From the NCBI RefSeq assembly GCF_015354345.1, contig NZ_JADKYS010000001.1:1-64000 (forward strand): a DNA stretch of 64,000 nucleotides, written 5' to 3'. The position numbers were made by a program, and so were the translations under genes. Source of the stretch: Methylophilus sp. 14 (lineage in GTDB: Bacteria > Pseudomonadota > Gammaproteobacteria > Burkholderiales > Methylophilaceae). A model generated the notes under the pieces. It saw only the letters and a list, made by a program, of their open reading frames with translations. It ran no database searches and was not told the origin of the DNA. Positions 1 through 7,202 of this stretch are shown piece after piece; position 1 is the first letter of the stretch; each line of letters begins with the position of its first letter.

Positions 1-50
1 AATCTGACCGCTTCTTGTTTGAATTCCTCAGTGAATCTTTTATTGCTCAT
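1..50 (-). CDS. IS3-family transposase OrfA, N-terminal fragment (cut by window edge)
   Basis: The minus strand from 50 reads MSNKRFTEEFKQEAVR and then leaves the window. This is the usual opening of the short helix-turn-helix OrfA of IS3-family elements, which recognises the element ends before OrfB supplies the DDE catalytic domain. An AGGAG motif sits seven bases upstream of the ATG. Only 16 codons are visible, so intactness cannot be judged. Confidence 0.75.
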   Translation of the reverse strand, partial: MSNKRFTEEFKQEAVR

Positions 51-113
51 TTAATACTCCTGTTAACCTCAATTATGAGGCTAAAAAGTATCTAATGCAG
101 CCGGGGCGATTCA
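1..113 (-). mobile_element. End of an IS3-family insertion sequence (runs off the left edge)
   Basis: Read on the minus strand, the sequence from 113 inward begins TGAATCGCCCCGG, which fits an IS3-family terminal inverted repeat. About 60 bases later comes an AGGAG ribosome site and the start of an OrfA-like transposase. A short palindrome (CCTCA-ATTA-TGAGG, 67-80) lies between the tip and orfA. Only this end is in the window, so the other terminus and the target duplication cannot be checked. The element lies inside a small ORF that continues at 114-168. Confidence 0.75.
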
Positions 114-168
114 GCCCAATCGCAAAGACAGTACCAATAATGCTTAAGAAAATCGCTACATTCAGCAT
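114..168 (-). pseudogene. Small membrane-protein ORF interrupted by the IS3 element
   Basis: On the minus strand an ATG at 168, preceded by AAAGGGAG, opens MLNVAIFLSIIGTVFAIG, a single hydrophobic helix. At 113 the reading frame runs into the insertion-sequence tip and continues through it to a TAA within the element, adding an unrelated tail. I do not recognise the family. The good ribosome site and strong hydrophobic bias suggest a real small gene broken by the insertion, but 18 codons are thin evidence. Confidence 0.35.
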
Positions 169-497
169 GGTTGGCACTCCCTTTCAACAGAATAAATTAT
201 TAATATAATCACCTTATCAAGGTAGTCATTTATTGCAAATACAATTAACTCAGCGCAGAAGCTTCTTTAAGGGCGAACATATCTGGCAGATATGAGTTGT
301 CGAGGGGTAAAGAGGTGGCCTCTAACCGTCTATTTTGAGTTGCAGCTTATGTGTAATAAGGTTTGGATTAGTTGCAACTTATTTATGAATTTCGTTGTAT
401 CTTTTGCAGGCTTAATGTGAAGCTAAAGTACTGATTTAACTTGATTGCAGATTGCGATATTTGGGGGCAATAACAGCTACTAACTTTTGTATCAAAT
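169..497. other. Intergenic stretch with one short inverted repeat
   Basis: No supported gene was found here. It is AT-rich and holds a perfect inverted repeat (CATATCT-GGC-AGATATG, 278-294) with no T-run after it, so it is more operator-like than terminator-like. It probably carries the promoter of the downstream gene at 498, though no convincing -35/-10 pair stood out. Confidence 0.4.
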
Positions 498-1646
498 TTG
501 CGGGAGCGTGTAATTGCTACTACTCATGCAAATGGTGTTACTGCATGGGCATTAGGTGTAGCAATCCTTTATCTGCTTGTTCAAGCATTTCCTAGTATTT
601 CAAGGTTGGTTTTTTCGTTAATTGACCTAAATACATTCATATTATTTTTGGCGCATACACTTGGCTTACTAATAGGTTTGAGGTGGCTGCATATTGGTCT
701 AAAAGGGGATTCTAAGTTTTCTAAGTTTGATTATAGATTTCTAAAGCGTAATCCGACTCAAATAATATCCATTGCATTTAGTTTTCTTTTGATAGAGGGT
801 GTTTATTTTTTATGTTCAATTATTATTGTTTGGACAAGGTTTTCAATAGAGGTAAATGGGTATGAAAAGTGGTTGTTTTTAGTAAGCGCCTATTTTTTTG
901 GAGTTTGCATTGCGGCATTTATTTACTATCTTTTTGAGTCAATAAATGATTATTCGAGAAGTGAAGCACATCCGACAGCTTTTTCATTAAGAACAAGGGC
1001 TTACAATACTTGGAAGATTGATTGTGTTTTGATACCGTTGCTTTTATCAAACTTCGTGTATCTTATCTTCCCTACTTCCATCCTAGATATTGAGCAATAT
1101 AAAGAGCTAGTATTGTTATCTTTTCAGATTGGATTATTACTTTGTTGTGTATCGTATTATCTTAGTAATTTTAATAACTCAAATACTCTTCAGTTATTAA
1201 ATAAGCTAGAGCGAGACATCGTTTTACATAACCTAGGTGAAAAGGAAATTAAGAAAAGATTACAAGAAGAGTATTTTGGAAATGAGTTTCATACATGGCT
1301 CACAGATCAGTTTAATGAAATAAACGAATTGGTGTCGGTTTTAGAAGCTAAACTAAGTAGTTTTAATACTTTTGAGTCGGAGTTGGATCTCATCGATAAG
1401 GGTTTAAAGTTTGAGCGTGTAGGTAGAATTGGCAACTACCAAGACGATTTAAATGAAAATCTAAAATCCTTAAATAAGCTCAACACAGAACTAACTAACA
1501 GTTTGAGGAATTGTTTATTATCCGTGCGTCGCGACAACTATTTGAAAAGCGTTATAAATGAAAAATTGACTGAGTCTGAGATATTAAATAAGAGATTAAA
1601 TTCAGAGGTCGAGGCTGTACATTTCAAATTGAATGCTATGCTTTAG
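498..1646 (+). CDS. Orphan membrane protein with C-terminal coiled coil, unknown function
   Basis: 382 residues from a TTG start. The first ~215 residues hold about six hydrophobic segments (for example around 15-35, 42-60, 87-110, 122-145, 173-195 and 203-222). The last ~160 residues are charged and leucine/glutamate-rich (KLERDIVLHNLGEKEIKKRL; then a region ending NKRLNSEVEAVHFKL), as in a cytoplasmic coiled coil. No known family was recognised. The gene is strongly AT-rich (601-660 is about one third G+C) beside an insertion sequence, so recent acquisition is likely. The TTG start is weakly supported because no clear ribosome site precedes it. Confidence 0.6.
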   Translation: MRERVIATTHANGVTAWALGVAILYLLVQAFPSISRLVFSLIDLNTFILFLAHTLGLLIGLRWLHIGLKGDSKFSKFDYRFLKRNPTQIISIAFSFLLIEGVYFLCSIIIVWTRFSIEVNGYEKWLFLVSAYFFGVCIAAFIYYLFESINDYSRSEAHPTAFSLRTRAYNTWKIDCVLIPLLLSNFVYLIFPTSILDIEQYKELVLLSFQIGLLLCCVSYYLSNFNNSNTLQLLNKLERDIVLHNLGEKEIKKRLQEEYFGNEFHTWLTDQFNEINELVSVLEAKLSSFNTFESELDLIDKGLKFERVGRIGNYQDDLNENLKSLNKLNTELTNSLRNCLLSVRRDNYLKSVINEKLTESEILNKRLNSEVEAVHFKLNAML

Positions 1647-1651
1647 CTAAT

Positions 1652-1831
1652 CAATTGGGGTCAGGCTCGTGTTCAGTGATGAGAAGTGCCGCTTTTACCA
1701 GCTTGTTTCAATGATAAATGCCCACTTTGGTATCAGGTGTTGGCAAGAAAAACCAAGCATTTGTATATTTGCTTTTAAGTCGAATAATTGGGGTCAGCGA
1801 ATAATTGGGGTCAGAGTAAATTAATCCTCAC
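1652..1831. repeat. Dispersed repeat copies (AATAATTGGGGTCAGAG family)
   Basis: Three copies of one motif: a short one at 1652-1664 (CAATTGGGGTCAG), a partial one at 1783-1799 (AATAATTGGGGTCAGCG) and a full copy at 1800-1831. The full copy reads AATAATTGGGGTCAGAGT followed by AAATTAATCCTCAC. The last bases of the full copy contain the stop codon and final codons of the DUF1223 fragment on the opposite strand. The same cassette recurs near 2649, 3538-3617 and 4901-4952. Confidence 0.8.
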
Positions 1832-2051
1832 AGAAGCCTAATGCCAATGCCTGCAGAATTTTCCCCGTTGCTGAGTTCTGCACAAAAGCTACAACGTTGA
1901 GATCACGTTGGCTCCAACCTGATTGAAGTTGTATTTCACGACTTTGATTTATTTTTCCATCCGCCCCAACCTTAAACTCCCCTAACCACTGGCGCACGAC
2001 ATAATCGTGGTGCAACATCTCGCTATGGTTTTCACCGACTGTTGTAAGCAT
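1821..2051 (-). pseudogene. DUF1223 gene fragment (C-terminal third), copy 1
   Basis: The 76 encoded residues match the last ~75 residues of the intact DUF1223 protein at 2670-3449 (HDYVVRQWLG, FKVGADGKI, RDLNVVAFVQNSATG). They lack the signal peptide and the CSSCPP thioredoxin-like site. Similarity starts abruptly near residue 3. It ends GFCED-stop exactly at the dispersed repeat. Nucleotides 1821-1960 are almost identical to the fragment at 3608, so the two derive from a recent duplication. It is probably not functional. Confidence 0.75.
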
Positions 2052-2141
2052 AGAAAAGCTTATTTTATTTTTAGATGGTTTTTACTCTGCCTCATTTATT
2101 CTGTGGGGCTTGAAAGAGATTAAATTGCGGAAAGGGGCGTA

Positions 2142-2639
2142 ATGACTGGGCTGTTTTTAATTTTTATTTTGGCTTTGTGGTTTCTTTTTGCTAGGGCAAT
2201 TTCAAGGTTTATCACGAAAAATATTAGCAATTTCCCTTTAAAGGCGCTGACTAAAACAGTGGTGTTTATATTGATTTTTGTTTGCCCTTTTGCGGACGAG
2301 ATTATTGGGAGAGTTCAATTTAGAGAAATTTGTGCGACTGATGCTGTTGCTGTTTATGATGAAGTAAAGGTCCGTGGCAAGTCGGTTATATCTAAACCTG
2401 GAATTTTGACTAAATACACCAACACCATTCTGCCAATTTATAAGGATACATGGAGTTACGAAGACCCAATTTCTCATGAAGAGATAATTAGCTTTTCAGT
2501 GTTACATGCAGACGGTGGTTGGTTAAGCAGGTTGATCAACTTCAATAGTATTCATAGGCCATATACTTTTCACGGTGTGTGTGGTGGTCAATATAGAGAG
2601 TATTTTTTCCAAAATTTAAGAGTCAAAGATTTAAATTAG
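2142..2639 (+). CDS. Orphan membrane-anchored protein, unknown function
   Basis: 165 residues, ATG preceded by AAAGGGG. Two hydrophobic segments (about 1-18 and 38-52) precede a ~110-residue tail with several cysteines and aromatic residues and no motif I recognise. The tail is probably periplasmic. The gene is AT-rich, like the one at 498, and lies between two pieces of the DUF1223 family on the opposite strand, so it looks like inserted accessory DNA. Confidence 0.55.
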   Translation: MTGLFLIFILALWFLFARAISRFITKNISNFPLKALTKTVVFILIFVCPFADEIIGRVQFREICATDAVAVYDEVKVRGKSVISKPGILTKYTNTILPIYKDTWSYEDPISHEEIISFSVLHADGGWLSRLINFNSIHRPYTFHGVCGGQYREYFFQNLRVKDLN

Positions 2640-2648
2640 AGGACGGGA

Positions 2649-2680
2649 ATCATTGGGGGTGGAGTAAAGTTAATCTGCAC
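2649..2680. repeat. Degenerate copy of the dispersed repeat
   Basis: ATCATTGGGGGTGGAGTAAA followed by GTTAATCTGCAC aligns with the AATAATTGGGGTCAGAG cassette with several changes. It sits, as in the other copies, exactly over the stop codon of a DUF1223 gene, here the intact one. Confidence 0.6.
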
Positions 2681-3449
2681 ACAACCCCAACGCCAATCCC
2701 TGCAAAATCTCCCCGGTTGCTGAATTCTGCACAAACGCAACCACGTTCAGATCACGCAGCTTCCAGCTTGGTTGGAGTTGAATATCATGACTAGCACTTA
2801 TTTTTCCATCGGCCCCCACCTTAAACGGCCCTAACCACTGGCGCACAACATAATCATGGCGCAATTGCTCGCCACGGTTTTCACCTGCATTGACGGTGGA
2901 TTGCAGGTTGTTTTCTTGTAGCGCGAGGTAATAGACCAATGGCCCTGCCTCGGCGGTTTTGATGTTTGTGGCTACTTGTACTGACTTAGCTGTTTGTGCG
3001 TTAACCATCAGCCGAATCTCGGCTTTGGCTGGTATGCGATTAATGCTGGCGACTTCACTTTTAAAGCGCGCATCGTTTAACCAGCTGCGCGTATCTTGCC
3101 CATTAATAGCGAGTTGCGGGGTATATACGCCACGGGCACGCCCTAAGGTGGCCATTTCACGTTGCCGTTTGGCAAATTCAGGGTTGGCAAAGTTGTCTTT
3201 CCAGCCGATGTAATCCCAATAATCCACATGCAAGGCAATCGGCACGATGTTGCCAATCGGTTTACTTTGATTTTTTAAGCGGCTTAACCATTGGTCGGCG
3301 GGTGGGCAGCTACTGCATCCTTCTGAAGTATAAAGCTCAACCAGCGCATTGGTTTGCGGGCCGCTGACGGCGCTGCATTGTGGTTGTGCAATGGCGTTTG
3401 ACGTAAATACGATTGCGCATAAAGCGGTGAGCAGGGGGTGTTGTTTCAT
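2670..3449 (-). CDS. DUF1223 family secreted thioredoxin-fold protein (intact copy)
   Basis: About 259 residues. An N-terminal signal peptide (hydrophobic stretch ending SNAIAQ) is followed by VELYTSEGCSSCPPADQW, the conserved CxxC-type motif of DUF1223. The family has a thioredoxin-like fold, is exported, and has no firmly assigned function. The C-terminal half (NVVAFVQNSATG, GLALGLCAD) matches the neighbouring fragments. I chose ATG 3449 over GTG 3452 because GGAG lies seven bases upstream. It is the only full-length member here and the apparent source of three partial copies within 2.5 kb. Confidence 0.85.
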   Translation of the reverse strand: MKQHPLLTALCAIVFTSNAIAQPQCSAVSGPQTNALVELYTSEGCSSCPPADQWLSRLKNQSKPIGNIVPIALHVDYWDYIGWKDNFANPEFAKRQREMATLGRARGVYTPQLAINGQDTRSWLNDARFKSEVASINRIPAKAEIRLMVNAQTAKSVQVATNIKTAEAGPLVYYLALQENNLQSTVNAGENRGEQLRHDYVVRQWLGPFKVGADGKISASHDIQLQPSWKLRDLNVVAFVQNSATGEILQGLALGLCAD

Positions 3450-3537
3450 CACAGGACTCCAATTGGCTGGAGTGGATTGGTCGTGGCAGTGGTGGATGCC
3501 TTACACGTATTCCTGCTGGTACCGAAAGGCGTGAATC

Positions 3538-3617
3538 AATAATTGGGGTCAGAGTACAATAATTGGGGTCAGAGTAAATTAATCCTAATAATTGGGGTCA
3601 GAGTAAATTAATCCTCA
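3538..3617. repeat. Three tandem copies of the dispersed repeat
   Basis: Head-to-tail copies at 3538-3557 (short form ending GAGTAC), 3558-3586 (ending AATCCT) and 3587-3617 (ending AATCCTCAC). The last overlaps the stop and final codons of the DUF1223 fragment at 3608. The middle copy also keeps the TAA/GAT codon remnant, so the amplified unit seems to include the last codons of the gene. Confidence 0.85.
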
Positions 3618-3966
3618 CAGAAGCCTAATGCCAATGCCTGCAGAATTTTCCCCGTTGCTGAGTTCTGCACAAAAGCTACAACGTTGAGATCACGTTGGCT
3701 CCAACCGGATTGAAGTTGTATTTCATGACTTTGATTTATTTTTTCATCCGCCCCAACCTTAAACGGTCCTAACCACTGGCGCGCGACATAATCATGGCGC
3801 AACAGCTCGCCACGGTTTTCACCTGCATTGACGGTGGATTGCAGGTTGTTTTCTTGTAGCGCGAGGTAATAAACCAATGGCCCGGCCTTGGTTGTTTTGA
3901 TCCCTAAAGATACTTGCACTGACTTAGCTTTTTATGAGTTTGCTGTCAGGCGAATCTCGGCTTTTG
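3608..3966 (-). pseudogene. DUF1223 gene fragment, copy 2, with in-frame nonsense codon
   Basis: Minus-strand similarity to DUF1223 starts at KAEIRL (about 3965) and runs to GFCED-stop at 3608. A TAA at 3932-3934 replaces the glutamine of the intact protein's NAQTAKSVQ stretch (here NS-stop-KAKSVQ). There is no signal peptide or CSSC motif. An ATG-started ORF of 103 codons remains after the stop (3919). The 3' half is nearly identical to the fragment at 1821, but about 66 bases around 3815-3875 are identical to the intact gene at 2875-2930, so it is a mosaic. Most likely a decaying pseudogene. Confidence 0.75.
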
Positions 3967-4009
3967 TAATGGCTGTGGTTTGGTGCATCATAACGCGTAA
4001 CAATAGTCG

Positions 4010-4036
4010 ACACCCCCATTCGAGGGGTGTGTTTTT
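4010..4036 (+). terminator. Hairpin with T-run
   Basis: ACACCCC (4010-4016) pairs with GGGGTGT (4024-4030) and is followed by GTTTTTA. This fits an intrinsic terminator on the plus strand. No plus-strand gene ends just upstream, so it may be left over from a deleted gene. Confidence 0.5.
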
Positions 4037-4137
4037 ATTAAACATCAAGATAAATTATGCTATTGTATGCTTTGTGATAAGCGGTAAAATTTAAGGTATA
4101 TTTCTTTAACAACACTGTTTTTCAAGGGGGTAAGGAA

Positions 4138-4758
4138 GTGAATACATTTAAGCTAACTTTAATGGCAACACTATTTTTGTCCACCCATTTTGCGCAAGCT
4201 GGTGTGCTGGATTTTTCTGGAAACATCTGTGGAGATGGCTCTCAAGCATGCGTGAATTATTCAGCCATCAACCAATCATATGGCGATATTGCAGGGCAAC
4301 TGGACGTCATTTATGACGGTAATATCAGCGCTCCTTCAACCAGTAATCTTTCATGGTGGGATAACTATAGCGGTCAACCAGGCGTGGCATGGGGTGATAA
4401 TGGAGCCACTTCAGAAATTTTCTTGAGCCCACTTGCTGGTTATCAGGTGACACTGACCAGCCTGACGTTCGGTTCATATAATAATGCCACCAGAAACAGT
4501 CAGTTCACATTGCTGGACGGTAACAATAATGTTTTAAGTGCCAGCAACACTTTTAGTCTTTTGAACCCATTAACTTTTGCATTGAATGTGACCAGTACGA
4601 GTGGTATCAAGATTCAATGGGGGCCTGATGCTTATAATGTTGGGATTGATAATGTCAACTTTACAATCACCGCAGTGCCTGAAGCTGAGACCTATGCCAT
4701 GATGTTCGCTGGGTTAGCGTTTATGGGCTCTCTTGCGCGTCGTCGCAAAGTCTCTTAG
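4138..4758 (+). CDS. PEP-CTERM sorting domain protein
   Basis: 206 residues from a GTG start with GGGGTAAGGA upstream. A signal peptide ends near THFAQAG. The middle is a β-rich, Asn/Ser/Thr-rich secreted domain of unknown function. The C-terminus is a PEP-CTERM signal: a PEAE motif, a hydrophobic helix (YAMMFAGLAFMGSLA) and a basic RRRK end. Such proteins are exported and processed by an exosortase, usually for a cell surface or exopolysaccharide matrix. No exosortase lies in this window. A strong terminator follows at 4811, so it is monocistronic. Confidence 0.85.
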   Translation: MNTFKLTLMATLFLSTHFAQAGVLDFSGNICGDGSQACVNYSAINQSYGDIAGQLDVIYDGNISAPSTSNLSWWDNYSGQPGVAWGDNGATSEIFLSPLAGYQVTLTSLTFGSYNNATRNSQFTLLDGNNNVLSASNTFSLLNPLTFALNVTSTSGIKIQWGPDAYNVGIDNVNFTITAVPEAETYAMMFAGLAFMGSLARRRKVS

Positions 4759-4810
4759 CGCGCGGGGATGTTGGGTCCGGTCTTGTCACATCACATGTTT
4801 AAATAAATTA

Positions 4811-4835
4811 AAGCCGCGAATTGCGGCTTTTTTTA
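4811..4835 (+). terminator. Rho-independent terminator of the PEP-CTERM gene
   Basis: AAGCCGC pairs with GCGGCTT around a short loop and runs into eight T residues, 53 bases after the stop codon at 4758. Confidence 0.9.
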
Positions 4836-4900
4836 TTTGAAAATTTCATCTTTTAGTTGTTGAGTAAGTTTATTGTGGCTTGATTGCGATGCCATCTTGA

Positions 4901-4952
4901 AATAATTGGGGTCAGAGTACAATAATTGGGGTCAGAGTAAATTAATCCTCAC
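4901..4952. repeat. Two tandem copies of the dispersed repeat
   Basis: A short copy at 4901-4920 (ends GAGTAC) and a full copy at 4921-4952 (ends AATCCTCACA) lie head to tail, the same short-then-long arrangement as at 3538-3586. Confidence 0.85.
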
Positions 4953-4968
4953 ACAATCCTAACGTTAA
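4942..4968 (-). pseudogene. DUF1223 3' end remnant, copy 3
   Basis: Minus-strand codons read LTLGLCED-stop, matching the C-terminus of the intact DUF1223 protein (ALGLCAD) and of the two fragments (ALGFCED). Only nine codons survive, again fused to the repeat. This ties the repeat's spread to the 3' end of the gene. Confidence 0.6.
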
Positions 4969-4973
4969 TATAC

Positions 4974-4996
4974 GGCGCACCGTAATCGGGTGCGCC
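4974..4996. repeat. REP-like palindrome
   Basis: GGCGCACC (4974-4981) and GGTGCGCC (4989-4996) form an 8-bp perfect stem with a 7-base loop, followed by CTAC. GC-rich palindromes of this kind are common extragenic repeats in Proteobacteria. No second copy was seen in the window. Confidence 0.5.
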
Positions 4997-5082
4997 CTAC
5001 ATTTTTATGAGTCTGCCGTTGCAATACCATTGTATTCCCCTTGGGATCAGGTCATTGCAAACGACGTTGCTGCCTAAACTAA

Positions 5083-5099
5083 AGCCGCAAATTGCGGCT
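5083..5099. terminator. Hairpin downstream of the LuxR-type gene
   Basis: AGCCGCA-AAT-TGCGGCT is a near-perfect stem. Read leftward it is followed by TTTAG, and it lies about 125 bases after the stop of the minus-strand regulator, so it may end that transcript. The T-run is short. Confidence 0.4.
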
Positions 5100-5222
5100 G
5101 TTTGTTTCACGGGATTGATTGGGGGGGCGTGGGCTACTCAGTGGAAAACGATTTGGGATTCACTTTAGCTTTGATAGAACAGATGCCTGGTGTCAGTTGA
5201 TCGCGCTTTGTTGGTGAGTCAT

Positions 5223-6362
5223 TCAGGGATGGTCACTGCTGTTTAAGACTGCTTGCATCAGCGCTTGCCTGGTCGGGGCATTGAAGCGGGCAAGCAGTTC
5301 GTTGGTATAGCTTTTGAGTGTGCCAACCGAAATGTTGAGGTTTTGTGCGATCTGCTCTTGGCTGTTGTTGCGAGCTGAAATAATCAAGATACGCTTTTCT
5401 TGCGGTGACATCGCCCAGCCCCATAGCTTTCTGGCGATGGCGATATCTAATGGTTCGTGGTGACGAATGGTGATGTTCATCACGTCTTTAAGCGTGGGGT
5501 GGCGTGCCTGCATTTTCTCAAGCTGAAAATCAAATTTTCCCCATGGCAGCTGATGTGACACGGTTGTTTGTTGAAACGGCTCTGGGTGGTTAAACAAGGC
5601 CTGGGCGGCTTGAGTCACGGCTTCTGGCAAGGCGTGCCAATCATCCCGTGCCCATAGTGGCGGCCCCATGCCGGTTTGTCTGGCCAGAAATAATATGTTT
5701 TTGGTTGCCGGGCTTTGCGCCAGCATGCTGCCATCGGCGGTTAAGCACAGGCTGGCTGTCACGGCTTCTCTGCGCGCCGGGGGGGCGGTTTCGTCGCCTG
5801 ATGGCTGCGTGTGCTGGTGATCGTCGAGGGCAGTTAAAATTTCACCCGCGCTGGCCAGCGTTTGCCAGTCTTCTTCTGGGTAGGGCCCAAGCTCGGCTTG
5901 CCGATAGAGTGTGATAAACCCTAACCATTGCTTGGTGGTGATGGGGCATGATAATCCCCAGCGCGCACCATAGGCTTGCAACATATCTTTGTAGATGGGC
6001 GCCTGTTCATAGCCAGGCGAGGCTTCAATCATTTGCAAAAAACGGCCATGGCTGTCGCGCATCGCCTTAATTGGCACGTCGTCAAAAATATCTTGTGGGT
6101 TTGCCAGAAACTGCTCATAGACGTGCGGTTTAAGCGGATATACCCAGGTGGCGAGCGGATGTAGGGTCAGCAAATCGGCCCAGCCAAAATTCATGACGGC
6201 ACAAGGGAGGTGTGAACGAACAATGGCGCCTATGGCGGGCATCAGTGCCCAGCTAGGGTAGGCCAACTCGACCATCAATCTGAGCTGGTCAAGCCAGGCT
6301 CGCTGAGAAAGATAGTAGGAGTTGTGGGGAGTATTTGCGTGGGGGATTGTGCCTGGTGTCAT
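5223..6362 (-). CDS. LuxR-family transcriptional regulator
   Basis: 379 residues. The last ~60 form a LuxR/GerE helix-turn-helix (MSPQEKRILIISARNNSQEQ, then IAQNLNISVGTLKSYTNELL) with the expected recognition helix. The preceding ~310 residues resemble no sensor domain I can name, and no response-regulator receiver motif or autoinducer-domain signature is clear. ATG 6362 is preferred to an upstream TTG because GGAACGG precedes it. The gene is flanked by PEP-CTERM genes and is divergent from one at 6566, so it may control them; that is inference from position. Confidence 0.75.
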   Translation of the reverse strand: MTPGTIPHANTPHNSYYLSQRAWLDQLRLMVELAYPSWALMPAIGAIVRSHLPCAVMNFGWADLLTLHPLATWVYPLKPHVYEQFLANPQDIFDDVPIKAMRDSHGRFLQMIEASPGYEQAPIYKDMLQAYGARWGLSCPITTKQWLGFITLYRQAELGPYPEEDWQTLASAGEILTALDDHQHTQPSGDETAPPARREAVTASLCLTADGSMLAQSPATKNILFLARQTGMGPPLWARDDWHALPEAVTQAAQALFNHPEPFQQTTVSHQLPWGKFDFQLEKMQARHPTLKDVMNITIRHHEPLDIAIARKLWGWAMSPQEKRILIISARNNSQEQIAQNLNISVGTLKSYTNELLARFNAPTRQALMQAVLNSSDHP

Positions 6363-6398
6363 CGACCGTTCCAACCAACTAACTAATCTAACCGGATT

Positions 6399-6414
6399 GT
6401 AGAGTAAGTTCTAC
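6399..6414. promoter_or_regulatory. Candidate operator between LuxR-type gene and PEP-CTERM gene
   Basis: GTAGA-N6-TCTAC lies 37 bases upstream of the regulator's start codon in the divergent intergenic region, the size and symmetry expected for a LuxR-type dimer site. A second GC-rich palindrome (CCCACC-CTGG-GGTGGG) lies about 15 bases further on. Binding is inferred only from symmetry and position. Confidence 0.35.
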
Positions 6415-6565
6415 GACGCTGCTATCCCCACCCTGGGGTGGGTGTGAAACCAGCTAAACAGCGATGATAATTCTGCTGAAACATGCTGGCATTGCGTATG
6501 GATAAGGCATCGTGCAACACAAATGCCATCGGTATTACAGTGTTTAATCAGGAGGGGAGAGAGAA

Positions 6566-7144
6566 ATGGTACAGCAGTGTGTGAAATGGTTATTGATCGC
6601 AGCGTGCTACTTGCTTGGCACCGGCAGCGCGAGCGCAGGTGTGGTGACTGCGAGCTTGCCTCTGTTTAATGGCAGTGGCATCAATGAAACGCAAACCTGG
6701 GGAACGCTGACATTTACCATCCCGGCAGCAGAGTTCATCAACCCTTTGACGGACACCGCCATGTTCAGCGGGCAGTTTGGGAACGATGATCCATTGTATG
6801 GCCCTGTTGGCCAAATCTCTGGCACGTCGATTCATCAAGTCTTTGCCGATGGGATTGAGATTGCGCGTTGTGATTATGCAGACGCCTGCTACACCGGCCC
6901 TGGCTATATGTGGAACTATATTTTGAGCGGGGCAAATTTGTCGATTCTGGATGATGGCGAGGTGGTCATCACGACCACGCAGACGGATTGCTGCATTGTG
7001 CGTCAGGGGCCGTTGACCTTGATGATAGGCACGACCAGTGTGGTGCCGGAACCGCATCAGTCAAGCCTGTTGTTGGGCGGGTTGCTCATCTTTTATTTAC
7101 AGAGAAAAAGGCTGGCGGGCGCTCTGTCTCTGTTTCAACACTGA
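6566..7144 (+). CDS. PEP-CTERM-like secreted protein
   Basis: 192 residues, ATG with AGGAGGGGAGAG upstream. The signal peptide ends near GSASAG. The ~140-residue secreted part is unknown and contains two pairs of close cysteines (CDYADAC; DCC). The C-terminus has VPEPHQ, a hydrophobic stretch (SSLLLGGLLIFYL) and QRKR, a PEP-CTERM signal, followed by 13 extra residues beyond the basic patch, which is unusual. It is followed 58 bases later by a second PEP-CTERM gene and probably shares a transcript with it. Confidence 0.75.
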   Translation: MVQQCVKWLLIAACYLLGTGSASAGVVTASLPLFNGSGINETQTWGTLTFTIPAAEFINPLTDTAMFSGQFGNDDPLYGPVGQISGTSIHQVFADGIEIARCDYADACYTGPGYMWNYILSGANLSILDDGEVVITTTQTDCCIVRQGPLTLMIGTTSVVPEPHQSSLLLGGLLIFYLQRKRLAGALSLFQH

Positions 7145-7202
7145 GGTGTCAGGCGGGCCATGTTGGATATTTTCTTGGTGAATTTTTTAAGATAGGTGGT
7201 TG

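Larger units (their letters stand above)
4759..5222. other. Intergenic region of repeats and hairpins
   Basis: No intact gene. In order: a Rho-independent terminator (4811-4835), two repeat cassettes (4901-4952), a 27-base DUF1223 remnant (4942-4968), a REP-like hairpin (4974-4996) and an AGCCGC/GCGGCT hairpin (5083-5099). From 5105 to 5222 I see nothing recognisable. Confidence 0.6.

Noticed and set aside
3538-3617. CRISPR array
   Set aside because: The three tandem repeats abut directly without spacers of constant length, and no cas gene is near; they belong to the dispersed repeat.
6519-6535. Sigma-54 promoter before the PEP-CTERM gene at 6566
   Set aside because: TGGCAT occurs near 6488 but the required GC element at the right spacing is absent, so the match is not better than chance.
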